This document shows, piece after piece, positions 1 through 8,696 of a stretch of DNA of 57,224 nt. This DNA is from CAVWDI01 sp046259385 (GTDB taxonomy: Bacteria > Chloroflexota > Anaerolineae > Anaerolineales > UBA4823): positions 1-57,224 of the forward strand of contig JBJYWI010000244.1 in NCBI GenBank assembly GCA_046259385.1. The letters run 5' to 3'. A model generated the notes under the pieces. It did not search any database. It was given only the letters and a program-made list of their open reading frames with translations, and was not told where the DNA came from. Position 1 is the first letter of the stretch. Each line of letters opens with the position of its first letter. Position numbers and translations under genes: made by a program.

Positions 1-1343
1 ACCTGCGTCCTGCCCGGGAAACTTGCGAGCTGTGCCATTTTCCTGAGAAATTTTCTGATGACAGCTTGCGGGAGATCAAACGCTTCAAGAGCGATTTTGA
101 AAACACACCTCTATCAACGTATCTGACCTTAAAGACGGGAGGCGGAAGTAAACGTGCAGGCCTGGGGCGCGGTATTCACTGGCATATAGAAAACCCGGTT
201 TACTATTTCGCCTCCGATCCCGAGGAGCAGCAAATACCTTATGTCAAAATTGTCGATGAGGATGGCAATATCACTGAATATATTGATACCGAGGCGGTTT
301 TTAATTTATCAGATGTCCAAGAATCAGAATTGGTTGAAATGGACTGCATCACCTGCCACAACCGGATTACCCACTTGGTCCCTTCACCTGAAGATACCAT
401 CGACCAGTTACTGGCAAGCGGTGCGATATCCAGAGACATCCCTGAAATCCGGAGCAAATCACTGGGAGCTTACAGCGAGGTTTTTAATTCGACTCAAATG
501 GGATTGAATAATATCGAAGGATTGGTCGGGTATTACCAGACTTACCATCCAGATTATTTCCAGGATAACCAGGATAAAATCGCTGAGGCTGTGGAGGCAT
601 TAAAAAACGCATACGCAACCAGCGTTTTCCCCCAACAGAATTCGGACTGGACCACTCACCCCAACAATATCGGTCACAAAGATTCACCCGGGTGTTTTCG
701 CTGCCACGATGGCAAACATCTCAACGCAGAAAAGGAAGCCATCCGCCTGGAGTGCAACCTGTGCCATTCCATACCAGTGGTAGCAGGACCATATGATTTT
801 GTGGCGGACATTGAGATAAGCCGTGGACCCGAGCCGCAGTCCCATCTGAATGAGAACTGGATCAGCATGCACCATCAGGTTTATGATGAAACGTGCCAGA
901 ACTGCCATACAACTGCCAATCCGGGCGGTACCGATAACAGCTCATTCTGCTCGAACAGCGCCTGCCACGGCACTGAATGGGTTTATGCGGGTTTTGACGC
1001 GCCGGGTCTGAGGGATATACTTGTTTCGCAGCTGCCCCCCACACCAACACCAGCACCTATTCCATCCGGAGGTCCATTAACTTTTACCGATACCATTGGT
1101 CCCATACTGGGGTCACGCTGTTCTGGCTGCCATGGGACAGAAGGTATTCAGGGATTGAATCTAACTGATTATCAATCCATTTTAACAGGCGGGGAGTCGG
1201 GTCCGGCTGTTGTTCCTGGCGACCCGGGGGCGAGCCTTATAGTCATAAAAAATTCCCAAGAGCTTCCACACTTCGGTCAACTCTCAACTGAAGAGCTTGA
1301 TTTGATTGTCCAGTGGATAACGGGTGGAGCTCCTGAAAATTGA
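1..1343 (+). CDS. multihaem cytochrome c, 5' end outside window
   Basis: The reading frame is open from base 3, so the start lies upstream of the window; about 446 residues are visible. Haem-binding motifs in order are CELCH (visible residue 8), CITCH, CFRCH, CNLCH, CQNCH, a CX4CH variant (C-SNSA-CH) and CSGCH. The first part resembles NapC/NirT-type or related multihaem electron carriers. After a Pro/Thr linker comes a monohaem domain of about 90 residues, similar to the last domain of the cytochrome b-c fusion three genes downstream (CxxCHG, then a VPGDP/IPGDV segment). The gene ends 48 bp before the Rieske gene, so it probably belongs to the same quinol-oxidising complex, on the outer face of the membrane. 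The exact family is not certain. Confidence 0.85.
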   Translation, partial: LRPARETCELCHFPEKFSDDSLREIKRFKSDFENTPLSTYLTLKTGGGSKRAGLGRGIHWHIENPVYYFASDPEEQQIPYVKIVDEDGNITEYIDTEAVFNLSDVQESELVEMDCITCHNRITHLVPSPEDTIDQLLASGAISRDIPEIRSKSLGAYSEVFNSTQMGLNNIEGLVGYYQTYHPDYFQDNQDKIAEAVEALKNAYATSVFPQQNSDWTTHPNNIGHKDSPGCFRCHDGKHLNAEKEAIRLECNLCHSIPVVAGPYDFVADIEISRGPEPQSHLNENWISMHHQVYDETCQNCHTTANPGGTDNSSFCSNSACHGTEWVYAGFDAPGLRDILVSQLPPTPTPAPIPSGGPLTFTDTIGPILGSRCSGCHGTEGIQGLNLTDYQSILTGGESGPAVVPGDPGASLIVIKNSQELPHFGQLSTEELDLIVQWITGGAPEN

Positions 1344-1391
1344 CCAAATTGTTATTATGCATAAAGAAATTTTTGACATCAGGAGAATTAG

Positions 1392-1871
1392 TTGAACGAA
1401 CAGGACAATTTAGATCGGCATGATTTCCTGGCGATCTCTACCTGGGCAATTGGAGGTTTTATCGCTCTTGGTTTAGGAATCCCGGCAATCGCTTACGTTG
1501 TCGGTCCTGCAATTAAACAGGATGAAACCCAAGTCTGGATAAAGGTTGGTTCTTCAACCAAAGTGGAACTCGGAATTCCCACCCTGTTCAAGGTGAAAGT
1601 TGAAAGGAAAACCGGTTGGATCGTTGATGAAGATGAGATTTCAGTTTACGTTCTGACAGAAAATGGGCGCGATTATCTGGTCATGTCAAATGTATGCACC
1701 CATCTTGGATGCAGAGTACGATATTTAGCCGACCGGGATCAATTTCTCTGCCCGTGCCATAACGGCGTTTTTGATAAAGAAGGCAATGTTGTTTCTGGAC
1801 CGCCTCCAAAACCGTTAAACCGCTTCATGGTGAAGATTGAAGACGGACAGATTTATATCTTTGTGGCTTAA
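1392..1871 (+). CDS. Rieske [2Fe-2S] iron-sulfur protein
   Basis: A 159-residue Rieske subunit of a cytochrome bc/b6f-like complex. One N-terminal membrane segment (about residues 14-36) anchors a soluble domain carrying both cluster-binding boxes, CTHLGC and CPCHNG, with the GPPPKPL Pro loop after them. It takes electrons from quinol and passes them to c-type haems. The start is TTG with an AGGAG ribosome-binding site at 1381. The stop is one base before the cytochrome b start, so the genes are co-translated. The size and anchor match bacterial b6f-type Rieske proteins. Confidence 0.95.
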   Translation: MNEQDNLDRHDFLAISTWAIGGFIALGLGIPAIAYVVGPAIKQDETQVWIKVGSSTKVELGIPTLFKVKVERKTGWIVDEDEISVYVLTENGRDYLVMSNVCTHLGCRVRYLADRDQFLCPCHNGVFDKEGNVVSGPPPKPLNRFMVKIEDGQIYIFVA

Positions 1872-1872
1872 A

Positions 1873-2532
1873 ATGGGAACAAGATTAGGAAACTGGCTCG
1901 ATCAAAGAATCGCCTGGCGGCAGGTTTGGAAGGCTGTCTTCCTGCGCAAGATTCCTAAGGTTAACTGGCTGTACACATTAGGAAGTGCAACTTTATTCAT
2001 GATTTTTGTGCAGGGTGCGACCGGGATTTTGCTGACCATATATTACGTGCCTACACCAGATTCCGCGTATGATAGTGCTGTTTATATCAGCACCCAGGTA
2101 CCAGCTGGATGGCTGATACGAGGGCTACACCACTGGGGTGCTAGCGCGATGGTAATCCTAGTTGGACTTCATATGCTCAGGGTGATCCTTTACGGTGCCT
2201 ATAAATTTCCACGTGAAGTAACCTGGTTCACTGGTGTCGTCCTGCTGTTAATTGTGATTGCATTTGGTTTTACAGGCTATCTCTTGCCTTGGGATCAAAA
2301 AGCATATTGGGCGACTACGGTAGGTACCCGAATTGCGGGCACACCACCCGGGATCGGGGTGTGGATACTGCGCATCGTGAGGGGTGGGAATGAAATATCC
2401 GCTGTAACTCTGGCGCGCTTCTTTGGCGTTCATGTCTGGGTCCTCCCGGCGTTATTGATATTAGTGACTTGCACCCATATTTATCTGGTCATTAAATTAG
2501 GCATCAGTGAAGTGCCAAGGAAAGGGGAATAA
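1873..2532 (+). CDS. cytochrome b6-type subunit (N-terminal half of cytochrome b)
   Basis: A membrane protein of about 219 residues matching the four-helix haem-binding half of cytochrome b. The haem-ligand helices are visible: a GLHHWGAS segment followed by GLHMLRV in helix B, and HVWVLPALL...CTHIYLV in helix D. GYLLPWDQKAYWA is the typical quinol-site region. The ATG at 1873 was preferred over an upstream in-frame start because it follows the Rieske stop by one base. The short length shows a split cytochrome b (b6 plus subunit IV), as in b6f and many Gram-positive bc complexes. Confidence 0.93.
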   Translation: MGTRLGNWLDQRIAWRQVWKAVFLRKIPKVNWLYTLGSATLFMIFVQGATGILLTIYYVPTPDSAYDSAVYISTQVPAGWLIRGLHHWGASAMVILVGLHMLRVILYGAYKFPREVTWFTGVVLLLIVIAFGFTGYLLPWDQKAYWATTVGTRIAGTPPGIGVWILRIVRGGNEISAVTLARFFGVHVWVLPALLILVTCTHIYLVIKLGISEVPRKGE

Positions 2533-2535
2533 TAA

Positions 2536-4650
2536 TTGAACGAGCAGGAAAAAAAGGAGTATCTGGAAAAATACGAAAAGGCAAAAAAAGCAGGTTTGCC
2601 GTTCTATCCCGACATTCTCTTCAAGGACGCGGTTGTATCCCTGATAATTTTCCTGATTCTTGTAAGCTTGGCATATTTTGTTGGCGCTCAGCTTGAAGCC
2701 CGAGCAGATCCAACGGACACAAATTACACTCCTAGACCTGAATGGTATTTCCTATTTCTATTCCAACTGCTTAAATACTTCCCTGGAAGCATTGAGTTTT
2801 TAGGTGTTTTTCTCTTACCTGCTCTGGGTATCATTCTACTTTTTACGCTGCCTTTCCTTGACAGCAGCCCAAAAAGGCATTTTCTCAGTCGGCCAGTAAT
2901 ATCAGGCATCACGTTATTTGCAGTTTTCAGTATTGCGTTACTTTCGATCCAGGCTTACAGAGAAGCACCTATTCCAACCGCGGTAGTACAGGGTGATGAA
3001 GTTGCAGCATTGTACGCGGAGAACTGTGCGGGATGTCACGGCGCGAAGATTGATGTCGGCGAGGATACTAACTTGCACTCAATTATTTCGCAGGGGAAAC
3101 ATGAAGGTATGCCCGCCTGGAATGCGGATCTTTCCACAGACCAGATAGATGCTCTGGCAGGTTTTATCCTATCACCCGGGGGAAACGAACTTTACGTGGA
3201 TAACTGCAGCAAATGCCATAATGTTTCGGAACTGGTAGCTGGAGACCCTCTGGAATTGAAGAACGCCCTCGAACAAGGTTCGAGTTACCTGCCCCATGCT
3301 GGCCTTGATATCCCTGAGTGGACTGAGGTATTGGACATTGAAAGCAGAACAAAACTCCTCAACTTTTTAGCTGCTCCGGATGGACAGCGGCTGTATGCAA
3401 TAAATTGCTCTCCTTGCCATGGAAGTGCTCTGGGGTATTCGGGTGATGAAGAGCAGCTGGCGAAAATCATTAGCGAGGGAGGCCAGCATCTCGAAATGCC
3501 AGCCTGGCAGGAGCGGCTGAATCCAAGAGATCTGGATGAGCTTGCGAGATATGTGGTTGATCCAAGCTCGTCAGCAAGGGGAAAAGAGTTGTTTGACCAA
3601 CATTGCTCTGACTGCCATGGTGAACGCATCCCGCAGGCGGATAGTGTTGATACGGCCCGCGATATCATCCAAAGCGGCGGGCCACACGAGGTTATGCCTG
3701 TTTGGGGAGATTCTCTAACCGCAGAACAACTGGATGCCCTTGTGAGCTATACAATCAATGTTGTAAAAGGGACTTCCTCGGAGATTGGTCAGCAGTTGTT
3801 TGCCTCTAATTGCGCCTCCTGCCATGGTGAATTTGGGGAAGGAGGACCGAATCCGACTCGACCCGACGACATCATCGCACCTATAAGTACCGCTGAATAC
3901 CTCAACACACGTGATGACTTCACCTTAAGAGCAGTTATTTCCCAAGGTCAACCAAACTTCGGAATGTCTCCTTTTGGGAGCAGTTTTGGAGGACCCCTGG
4001 AGGATGATCAAATAGACGCAGTAGTGGCATATATCCGTTCATGGCAGGATAATCCGCCTGTTGAACTGCCGCCGGAAGTGATAACATCCTCAGAACAGAT
4101 TTCACTCAACGGATCTGATATTTACAGCGAACTCTGTTCTCAGTGCCATGGAGTGCAGGGGGAAGGTGGGACCGGACCACCCCTGTCTGCCCCAGAATTT
4201 CAAGAAGAGAACAGTGACCAGGAAATTTTTGATTCAATAAATCTTGGTCACGAAGCTACTCCAATGATCGCCTGGGGGGCAATTTTAACAAGCGATCAGA
4301 TACAACAACTTGTCGAAGTAATCCGTAACTTCAAAGCGGAGGGAACGACTTCACAAGCTGAAGAAACTGCCATTTCATTCAATGAGGACGTAATCCCGCT
4401 ATTTGATAACAATTGTGCTGCCTGCCACGGCACATTTGGCGGTTGGGATGCATCAACTTACGAATCTGTTATGACTACCGGAAATAACGCGCCTGTGATC
4501 ATCCCTGGAGATGTTGAAAACAGCCTGTTGATACATAAGCTTATGGGAACCCAAACAGAAGGGTCCATTATGCCTCCAAGTGGTAAACTTCCTGACTCTG
4601 AGATACAAATTATTATTGATTGGATTTATGCAGGGGCTTTGGATAACTGA
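2536..4650 (+). CDS. cytochrome b subunit IV fused to seven cytochrome c modules
   Basis: A 704-residue protein. Residues 1-145 are subunit IV of a split cytochrome b: three membrane segments and the PEWYFLF motif of the quinol site. The rest faces outward and holds seven CxxCH haem motifs at about residues 164, 224, 291, 357, 426, 534 and 627 (CAGCH, CSKCH, CSPCH, CSDCH, CASCH, CSQCH, CAACH). Their spacing is 60-108 residues, so each is a separate small cytochrome c domain. Fusions of subunit IV with one or two haem c domains are known; seven is unusual. The start is TTG, three bases after the cytochrome b stop. The modules probably replace cytochrome c1/f and form a haem wire to an acceptor. 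Confidence 0.93.
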   Translation: MNEQEKKEYLEKYEKAKKAGLPFYPDILFKDAVVSLIIFLILVSLAYFVGAQLEARADPTDTNYTPRPEWYFLFLFQLLKYFPGSIEFLGVFLLPALGIILLFTLPFLDSSPKRHFLSRPVISGITLFAVFSIALLSIQAYREAPIPTAVVQGDEVAALYAENCAGCHGAKIDVGEDTNLHSIISQGKHEGMPAWNADLSTDQIDALAGFILSPGGNELYVDNCSKCHNVSELVAGDPLELKNALEQGSSYLPHAGLDIPEWTEVLDIESRTKLLNFLAAPDGQRLYAINCSPCHGSALGYSGDEEQLAKIISEGGQHLEMPAWQERLNPRDLDELARYVVDPSSSARGKELFDQHCSDCHGERIPQADSVDTARDIIQSGGPHEVMPVWGDSLTAEQLDALVSYTINVVKGTSSEIGQQLFASNCASCHGEFGEGGPNPTRPDDIIAPISTAEYLNTRDDFTLRAVISQGQPNFGMSPFGSSFGGPLEDDQIDAVVAYIRSWQDNPPVELPPEVITSSEQISLNGSDIYSELCSQCHGVQGEGGTGPPLSAPEFQEENSDQEIFDSINLGHEATPMIAWGAILTSDQIQQLVEVIRNFKAEGTTSQAEETAISFNEDVIPLFDNNCAACHGTFGGWDASTYESVMTTGNNAPVIIPGDVENSLLIHKLMGTQTEGSIMPPSGKLPDSEIQIIIDWIYAGALDN

Positions 4651-4704
4651 TAAAGCGACAAATATTATATTCTCTCTATTGTACAAAAAACTTACAAACA
4701 AAAA

Positions 4705-4731
4705 ATCAGAGCTGCCTATGGCAGCTCTGAT
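4705..4731 (-). terminator. Intrinsic terminator between convergent genes
   Basis: A perfect 12-bp inverted repeat with a 3-base loop (arms 4705-4716 and 4720-4731). On the minus strand it runs straight into six T residues, so it best terminates the cytochrome lipoprotein gene. The plus-strand tail is weaker, but the hairpin may also stop the Rieske/cytochrome b operon. Confidence 0.85.
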
Positions 4732-4767
4732 TTCACTTATTAAGAGGGGCTGTTACTTAAATAACGA

Positions 4768-5823
4768 CTATTGAAGGAATTCCAAAGATGCTTCAAGCAA
4801 GGCTTTTGTATATGCTGGGTTGTGGACACCTAAACTCTTGTCCTCGTGGGCGATGTAGATCCAGTTCCACAGGGCATAAGCATCGTTCTCAGGCAGACTT
4901 TCAACTGCTGGATGACCTTCTTCATCGAGCAATCCCTTGGCAACCAGAGCAGCTTCAAGCTCGTCAAGCATCCCTTGAACTTCTGTTTGGGCACCATTTA
5001 TATCGAAGTTTTCGGCATCAGCATGGCAGCCCTGGCAGGCAGCGACATTGGGCTCGAAGGTGTGAACATCGCCTTCACCCATGTGGCAGCTTACGCAGGT
5101 ATTTTCCACCGTGGTTGCGTGTGAACTTGGGCTGCCTTCAACACCACCGGCACCTGCAATGCCAAGCAGCATTGCAGACTGGGGACCGTGGTGGGGACCC
5201 CAGTGGGTGCTTGTGACCTCAATCATGCCTTCAACTGCTTCAGCGATCTGAGTGCGTGGCTGGTGGCAATTGGCACACAGGTTGCCTTCACCTCCGACGA
5301 ATGAAACGTCTTCAAATGCAAAAAGAGCAACTGGTTCAACAGTCCTCAAAGCCCAATCTTCCGAGGTGTATGTGTTGTGAACCATATGGCAAGCCCGGCA
5401 GTCTGGTCGGCTTGGATTTGGATCTGCTGATTCTTGAGGTCCGGCATTGTTGACGCCAGCAGCAATTGCGGCACTGAACCCACCTCCAGAGTGGCAGCCA
5501 GCACAGTCTGGTCTTCCACCGGCATAAGCCGTCGCCTCACCGCTGCCGTGGAGGGACTCCTCCCAGGCGACCATTTTCCCAGAGATCAAAGAGGTGTCGT
5601 TGTGGCATTCGGTACAGGTTAATTCCGCCATTTCTGCAGCTGGGCCGGGTTCTCCCTGAGGTCCTGGAGGTCCTGGAGGTCCTTCAGGTCCTTCAGGTCC
5701 GGCTGGTCCAGCAGCTCCTGCAGGTCCTGCTGGACCTTGGGGTCCTTCTGCACCTGCACAAGCTGACAATACCAAAGCAAGACCGAGGATTAAGATTCCA
5801 ACTATTAAGTATTTTTTGTTCAT
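4768..5823 (-). CDS. Six-haem cytochrome c lipoprotein with collagen-like stalk
   Basis: A 351-residue exported lipoprotein. The signal peptide ends in a lipobox (LVLSAC), so the mature N-terminal Cys should be lipidated. Next come about 45 residues of Gly-X-Y collagen-like repeats rich in GPA, GPE and GPQ, then a multihaem region with CTECH, CAGCH, CRACH, CANCH, CVSCH and CQGCH. The start at 5823 is chosen because an AGGAGA ribosome-binding site lies just upstream; a further in-frame ATG overlaps that site. The likely role is a surface electron-transfer protein held away from the membrane by a triple-helical stalk. It converges on the Rieske/cytochrome b operon and may be its redox partner (inference). 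Confidence 0.9.
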   Translation of the reverse strand: MNKKYLIVGILILGLALVLSACAGAEGPQGPAGPAGAAGPAGPEGPEGPPGPPGPQGEPGPAAEMAELTCTECHNDTSLISGKMVAWEESLHGSGEATAYAGGRPDCAGCHSGGGFSAAIAAGVNNAGPQESADPNPSRPDCRACHMVHNTYTSEDWALRTVEPVALFAFEDVSFVGGEGNLCANCHQPRTQIAEAVEGMIEVTSTHWGPHHGPQSAMLLGIAGAGGVEGSPSSHATTVENTCVSCHMGEGDVHTFEPNVAACQGCHADAENFDINGAQTEVQGMLDELEAALVAKGLLDEEGHPAVESLPENDAYALWNWIYIAHEDKSLGVHNPAYTKALLEASLEFLQ

Positions 5824-6132
5824 ATGCAATCTCCTCATGATGTGTTATATAATCAAACACATTATCAACAATTTGTATAAAGCGTTAAAATTTAATTTTA
5901 ATTTCACCTCCACCAAAGTTTTTTTTGTTAGTCGAATGCATATGTATGAGCTGAATGGATTCGACAATCAATGTAACAACCCCATTCTCATACAGTTCGA
6001 CAAATTATATCTTAAATATTAGCTGAAATTAAGATGAGCACTCAAAACTTCTTGTTTTTTAATCTAAAATGCAAAAAGAATATTACAAAACAGAATTATT
6101 GTTACATATATAGTTCAGAGAATAAATTAAGA
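5824..6132. other. AT-rich intergenic region
   Basis: About 300 bp of AT-rich DNA upstream of the minus-strand cytochrome lipoprotein gene. It must hold that gene's promoter, but no clear -35/-10 pair was found. No gene with a ribosome-binding site is seen; a 68-codon plus-strand reading frame here lacks any recognisable features. Confidence 0.5.
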
Positions 6133-6414
6133 TTAATGAACTATATGTAAACTCTCTTTTAAATTCGAATTATTAGCTTGAGTTTCAGAGTTTTTACCCG
6201 ACGAAATAGAATTTAGATTCAACTCATAATTAGAATAGTGATCATCGATGAAAAAGGCAAGCAAAACTAGGGTAATAGATAGCAGGATGCCATCAATTAC
6301 GGTTATCGGGGCTATTTCTCGAACCAGGGGATTATTGAGCAAGATCCAGCTTAGGATAAAACTTACCTGCGAGTAGGCGCTTCGGAAGCTGGTATCATGA
6401 TTGGCAAAGGGCAC
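6133..6414 (-). CDS. Small hypothetical membrane protein
   Basis: A 93-residue ORF starting at GTG, 7 bases after the stop of the LysR gene. It contains two hydrophobic stretches (about residues 15-30 and 38-57) and a polar, Asn/Ser-rich tail. No family is recognised. The N-terminal part looks like the end of a larger membrane protein, so it may be the remnant of a permease once controlled by the LysR regulator. Codon use and the lack of a good ribosome-binding site leave real doubt. Confidence 0.4.
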   Translation of the reverse strand: MPFANHDTSFRSAYSQVSFILSWILLNNPLVREIAPITVIDGILLSITLVLLAFFIDDHYSNYELNLNSISSGKNSETQANNSNLKESLHIVH

Positions 6415-6421
6415 AAATGAG

Positions 6422-7366
6422 TCAAACAGACTCTAGTTCGAAATTATTTTCAGGGATTAAGCCATCAAAGGAAGTTTCCAACTCCATGATGAATTTCCAG
6501 AAAGCCTCTTGGGCGGTTGTGGGTTGGCGGCGTGTGTTGCGTCCGAACTGGATCTCGCGACAAATATCCAATCCCTTGACTTTTATCTCTACCACGTGAC
6601 CTGGTTTCAATTTGGTGACCACGATTCGGGAAACGAACCCAACCCCTAACCCTTCCTGAACCGAAAGCGCGATCGCCTCTGAATTTCCAAGCGTAAGCAG
6701 AGTGTGTAAATTCTTGATGTCAACCCCAATCTCATCCAGAGTTTCCTGGACAGCCTTGTAGGTACCGGAATCTGGTTCCCTGAGGATAAAATCGGCTTTG
6801 AACAATTGCTCCGCGGGTATTTCTCCGCTCCGTGCCCAGGGGTGGTCTGCTGGAGCGATCAGGATTACCGGATCTATCATAAATTTGCGGAATTCAATAT
6901 CTTTGTAGGAGTCGGGAGAAAAACTTGTCAGGGCAAAGTGGACATGACCATCATTAAGTCGTTCTACCGCTGCTGTCTGGGGAGAGACCTGGCAGGTGAC
7001 TTTCACCTTCGGGAACTGGCGGTGGAAATTTGCCAGTAAGCTGGGCAGAATGTATTTCCCAGGTGTGGTGCTGCATCCGACCATTAGGTGTCCATACACC
7101 TTACCTTCCAAGGAAGCCATGGTCTCTTCAATCAGGGTGGATTGGTTGACCATTTCTCGCGCCAGAGGAACCAGAGCTAAACCGGCATCGGTGAGCTGGA
7201 GATTTCTACCAGTTCTTGCAAATAAAGTTGTATTGAAATGGCGCTCCAGCGTTTGGATGTGCTGGCTTACGCTTGGCTGGCTCATATGCAGGCGCTGGGC
7301 TGCCTGTGTGAAATTCAACGCTTCAGCGGCTGTCAGAAATACATTTAACTGGTGGGAATCGAGCAT
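6422..7366 (-). CDS. LysR-family transcriptional regulator
   Basis: A 314-residue regulator. The N-terminal winged helix-turn-helix (residues 1-60, with LNFTQAAQRLHMSQPSVSQH) is typical of LysR proteins. A linker helix and a periplasmic-binding-like effector domain (about 90-300) follow. The effector domain resembles the CysB/CbbR-like group, but no ligand can be assigned. The start ATG has a strong GGAGG ribosome-binding site 6 bases upstream. LysR regulators usually control a divergent neighbour. Here the upstream gene runs in the same direction and belongs to the riboflavin operon, so the target is unclear; the small membrane ORF behind it is a candidate. Confidence 0.93.
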   Translation of the reverse strand: MLDSHQLNVFLTAAEALNFTQAAQRLHMSQPSVSQHIQTLERHFNTTLFARTGRNLQLTDAGLALVPLAREMVNQSTLIEETMASLEGKVYGHLMVGCSTTPGKYILPSLLANFHRQFPKVKVTCQVSPQTAAVERLNDGHVHFALTSFSPDSYKDIEFRKFMIDPVILIAPADHPWARSGEIPAEQLFKADFILREPDSGTYKAVQETLDEIGVDIKNLHTLLTLGNSEAIALSVQEGLGVGFVSRIVVTKLKPGHVVEIKVKGLDICREIQFGRNTRRQPTTAQEAFWKFIMELETSFDGLIPENNFELESV

Positions 7367-7776
7367 TTGTTACCTCCAGGGTGCCGATACAGTATTATGT
7401 GGGGTGGTCCGATCATTATTTCAACATCCAATAATTCTGTAACGGGAAACCCCCAATTTGCAACTATTTTCCATAATAAATTCACATGAGCAGAACCGAT
7501 AAGCAAAAATTATATTTGGCATTACTTATTATGACATTTTCTTATATAAATATAGCATACTTCTTGAATTTTGTAACAGATTATGTTCATCTCATATTTT
7601 TTAAAATGATCCAAAAGTAAGCCATAAAAAGGTAAACGTCAATTCTGATCCTGTCCTTGATATTTATGATTGCTCTTACCATTGTGGGATGCAGCTGGGA
7701 AGCCCTGCCGACCAAGGCATATGCCACACCGCATAATAACCAGTGTGAATCGCCACTCTCGAGAAATGTACTGCTG
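7367..7776. other. Intergenic region between riboflavin operon end and lysR
   Basis: About 410 bp with no supported gene. The first 200 bp upstream of lysR are AT-rich and should contain its promoter and autoregulatory site. The part next to 7776 is richer in GC and has a minus-strand open frame that overlaps the preceding gene out of frame, without a ribosome-binding site. No clear intrinsic terminator for the riboflavin operon was found. Confidence 0.5.
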
Positions 7777-8694
7777 CTAACCGCGCCGGAGTTGTGATCC
7801 GCAGAACCGGCAATAACGATCCCCAGGGTTGGCGCGGTTGCCGCACTGGTGGCAGTATATGTGCTCGTCCTCATCCAGACTGAGCCCCGCCTCAGTGGAT
7901 ATTTTCCGCCGGCGCGGTGTGAGTTTTGATGATGAAGTCCGCCGGCCTGAATGCCAGTACCACACCGCGCCTCCGGCGATCAGCAATACACCCAAACCGC
8001 CAAGCAGCCATGGAAGAAACTCCCGGGAAGTTATTTCCACGCTGGTGGTTTCTTCGATTGGTCCGCTCGGAGCAACCGGCATATTTGGCGCAGTGAGGTC
8101 GTCATTATCTTTATGGTACTCAAGATTGATCGCGAAGGTTTGCCCCAGAGGCAGCAAGCCTAGGTCGGAGTTATAATAAGTAAGGCCATCTGAGTAAACC
8201 GAACCTTTCCCCAGACTTGGTGAAAAGCGCATATCTGTGGCACTGGGAGGCTGCTGGACTTCAATCTGGAAACGCTCCACCTTGTATGAACCCGGCCAGC
8301 GGTATTCGAAGCGGCGGGTGTCGCCGTCTTTCTCAAGACTGGGATCATAATATTCAATCTGGATTTGGGGAGTTGGGGCGGTGAAAACTAGACGGGAAAA
8401 ATCATTACCCGGGATCTGCTCGTATGGCAGGTCAATCAGTATCCCGTCGGGCTGCAAAGCCGCCACTGCGTTCGGTACACCGCCTACAGTCGGGATTAGA
8501 AATTCCATTTCCATCGGAAGATTGGTTTCAGGGGAAAGCGTAAGGGAATAAATTACCAGCATAGAGGGTTTATCAAATTCCGGCCACAAATCCACTTCAA
8601 CTGCAGCTAGGGATTGATTATCCTGTGCGCCTGCCAGGGTGGGCGCAACCAGAATGGTGGCAATTACAACGAATATTAGTATCCTTTTTTTCAA
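7777..8694 (-). CDS. Membrane-anchored protein with C-terminal zinc ribbon (riboflavin operon)
   Basis: A 305-residue protein of unknown function. It has a signal peptide (about 1-23, ending at AGA), a long extracytoplasmic beta-rich region, one membrane helix (about 229-246, LPWLLGGLGVLLIAGGAVW) and a cytoplasmic tail. The tail ends in a zinc ribbon with two Cys pairs, CHQCG and CRFCG. The start is 2 bases after the ATPase stop, so it is translated with the flavin ABC transporter and lies under the same FMN riboswitch. A role in flavin uptake or as an accessory or sensor protein is inferred from position only. Confidence 0.8.
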   Translation of the reverse strand: MKKRILIFVVIATILVAPTLAGAQDNQSLAAVEVDLWPEFDKPSMLVIYSLTLSPETNLPMEMEFLIPTVGGVPNAVAALQPDGILIDLPYEQIPGNDFSRLVFTAPTPQIQIEYYDPSLEKDGDTRRFEYRWPGSYKVERFQIEVQQPPSATDMRFSPSLGKGSVYSDGLTYYNSDLGLLPLGQTFAINLEYHKDNDDLTAPNMPVAPSGPIEETTSVEITSREFLPWLLGGLGVLLIAGGAVWYWHSGRRTSSSKLTPRRRKISTEAGLSLDEDEHIYCHQCGNRANPGDRYCRFCGSQLRRG

Positions 8695-8696
8695 AG

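Noticed and set aside
5816..6022. 68-codon plus-strand ORF upstream of the collagen-like cytochrome
   Set aside because: AT-rich, no ribosome-binding site, overlaps the start of the opposite gene, no motif.
7587..7874. 95-codon minus-strand ORF overlapping the zinc-ribbon gene
   Set aside because: It overlaps a well-supported gene in another frame, has no ribosome-binding site, and its composition follows the overlapping coding frame.
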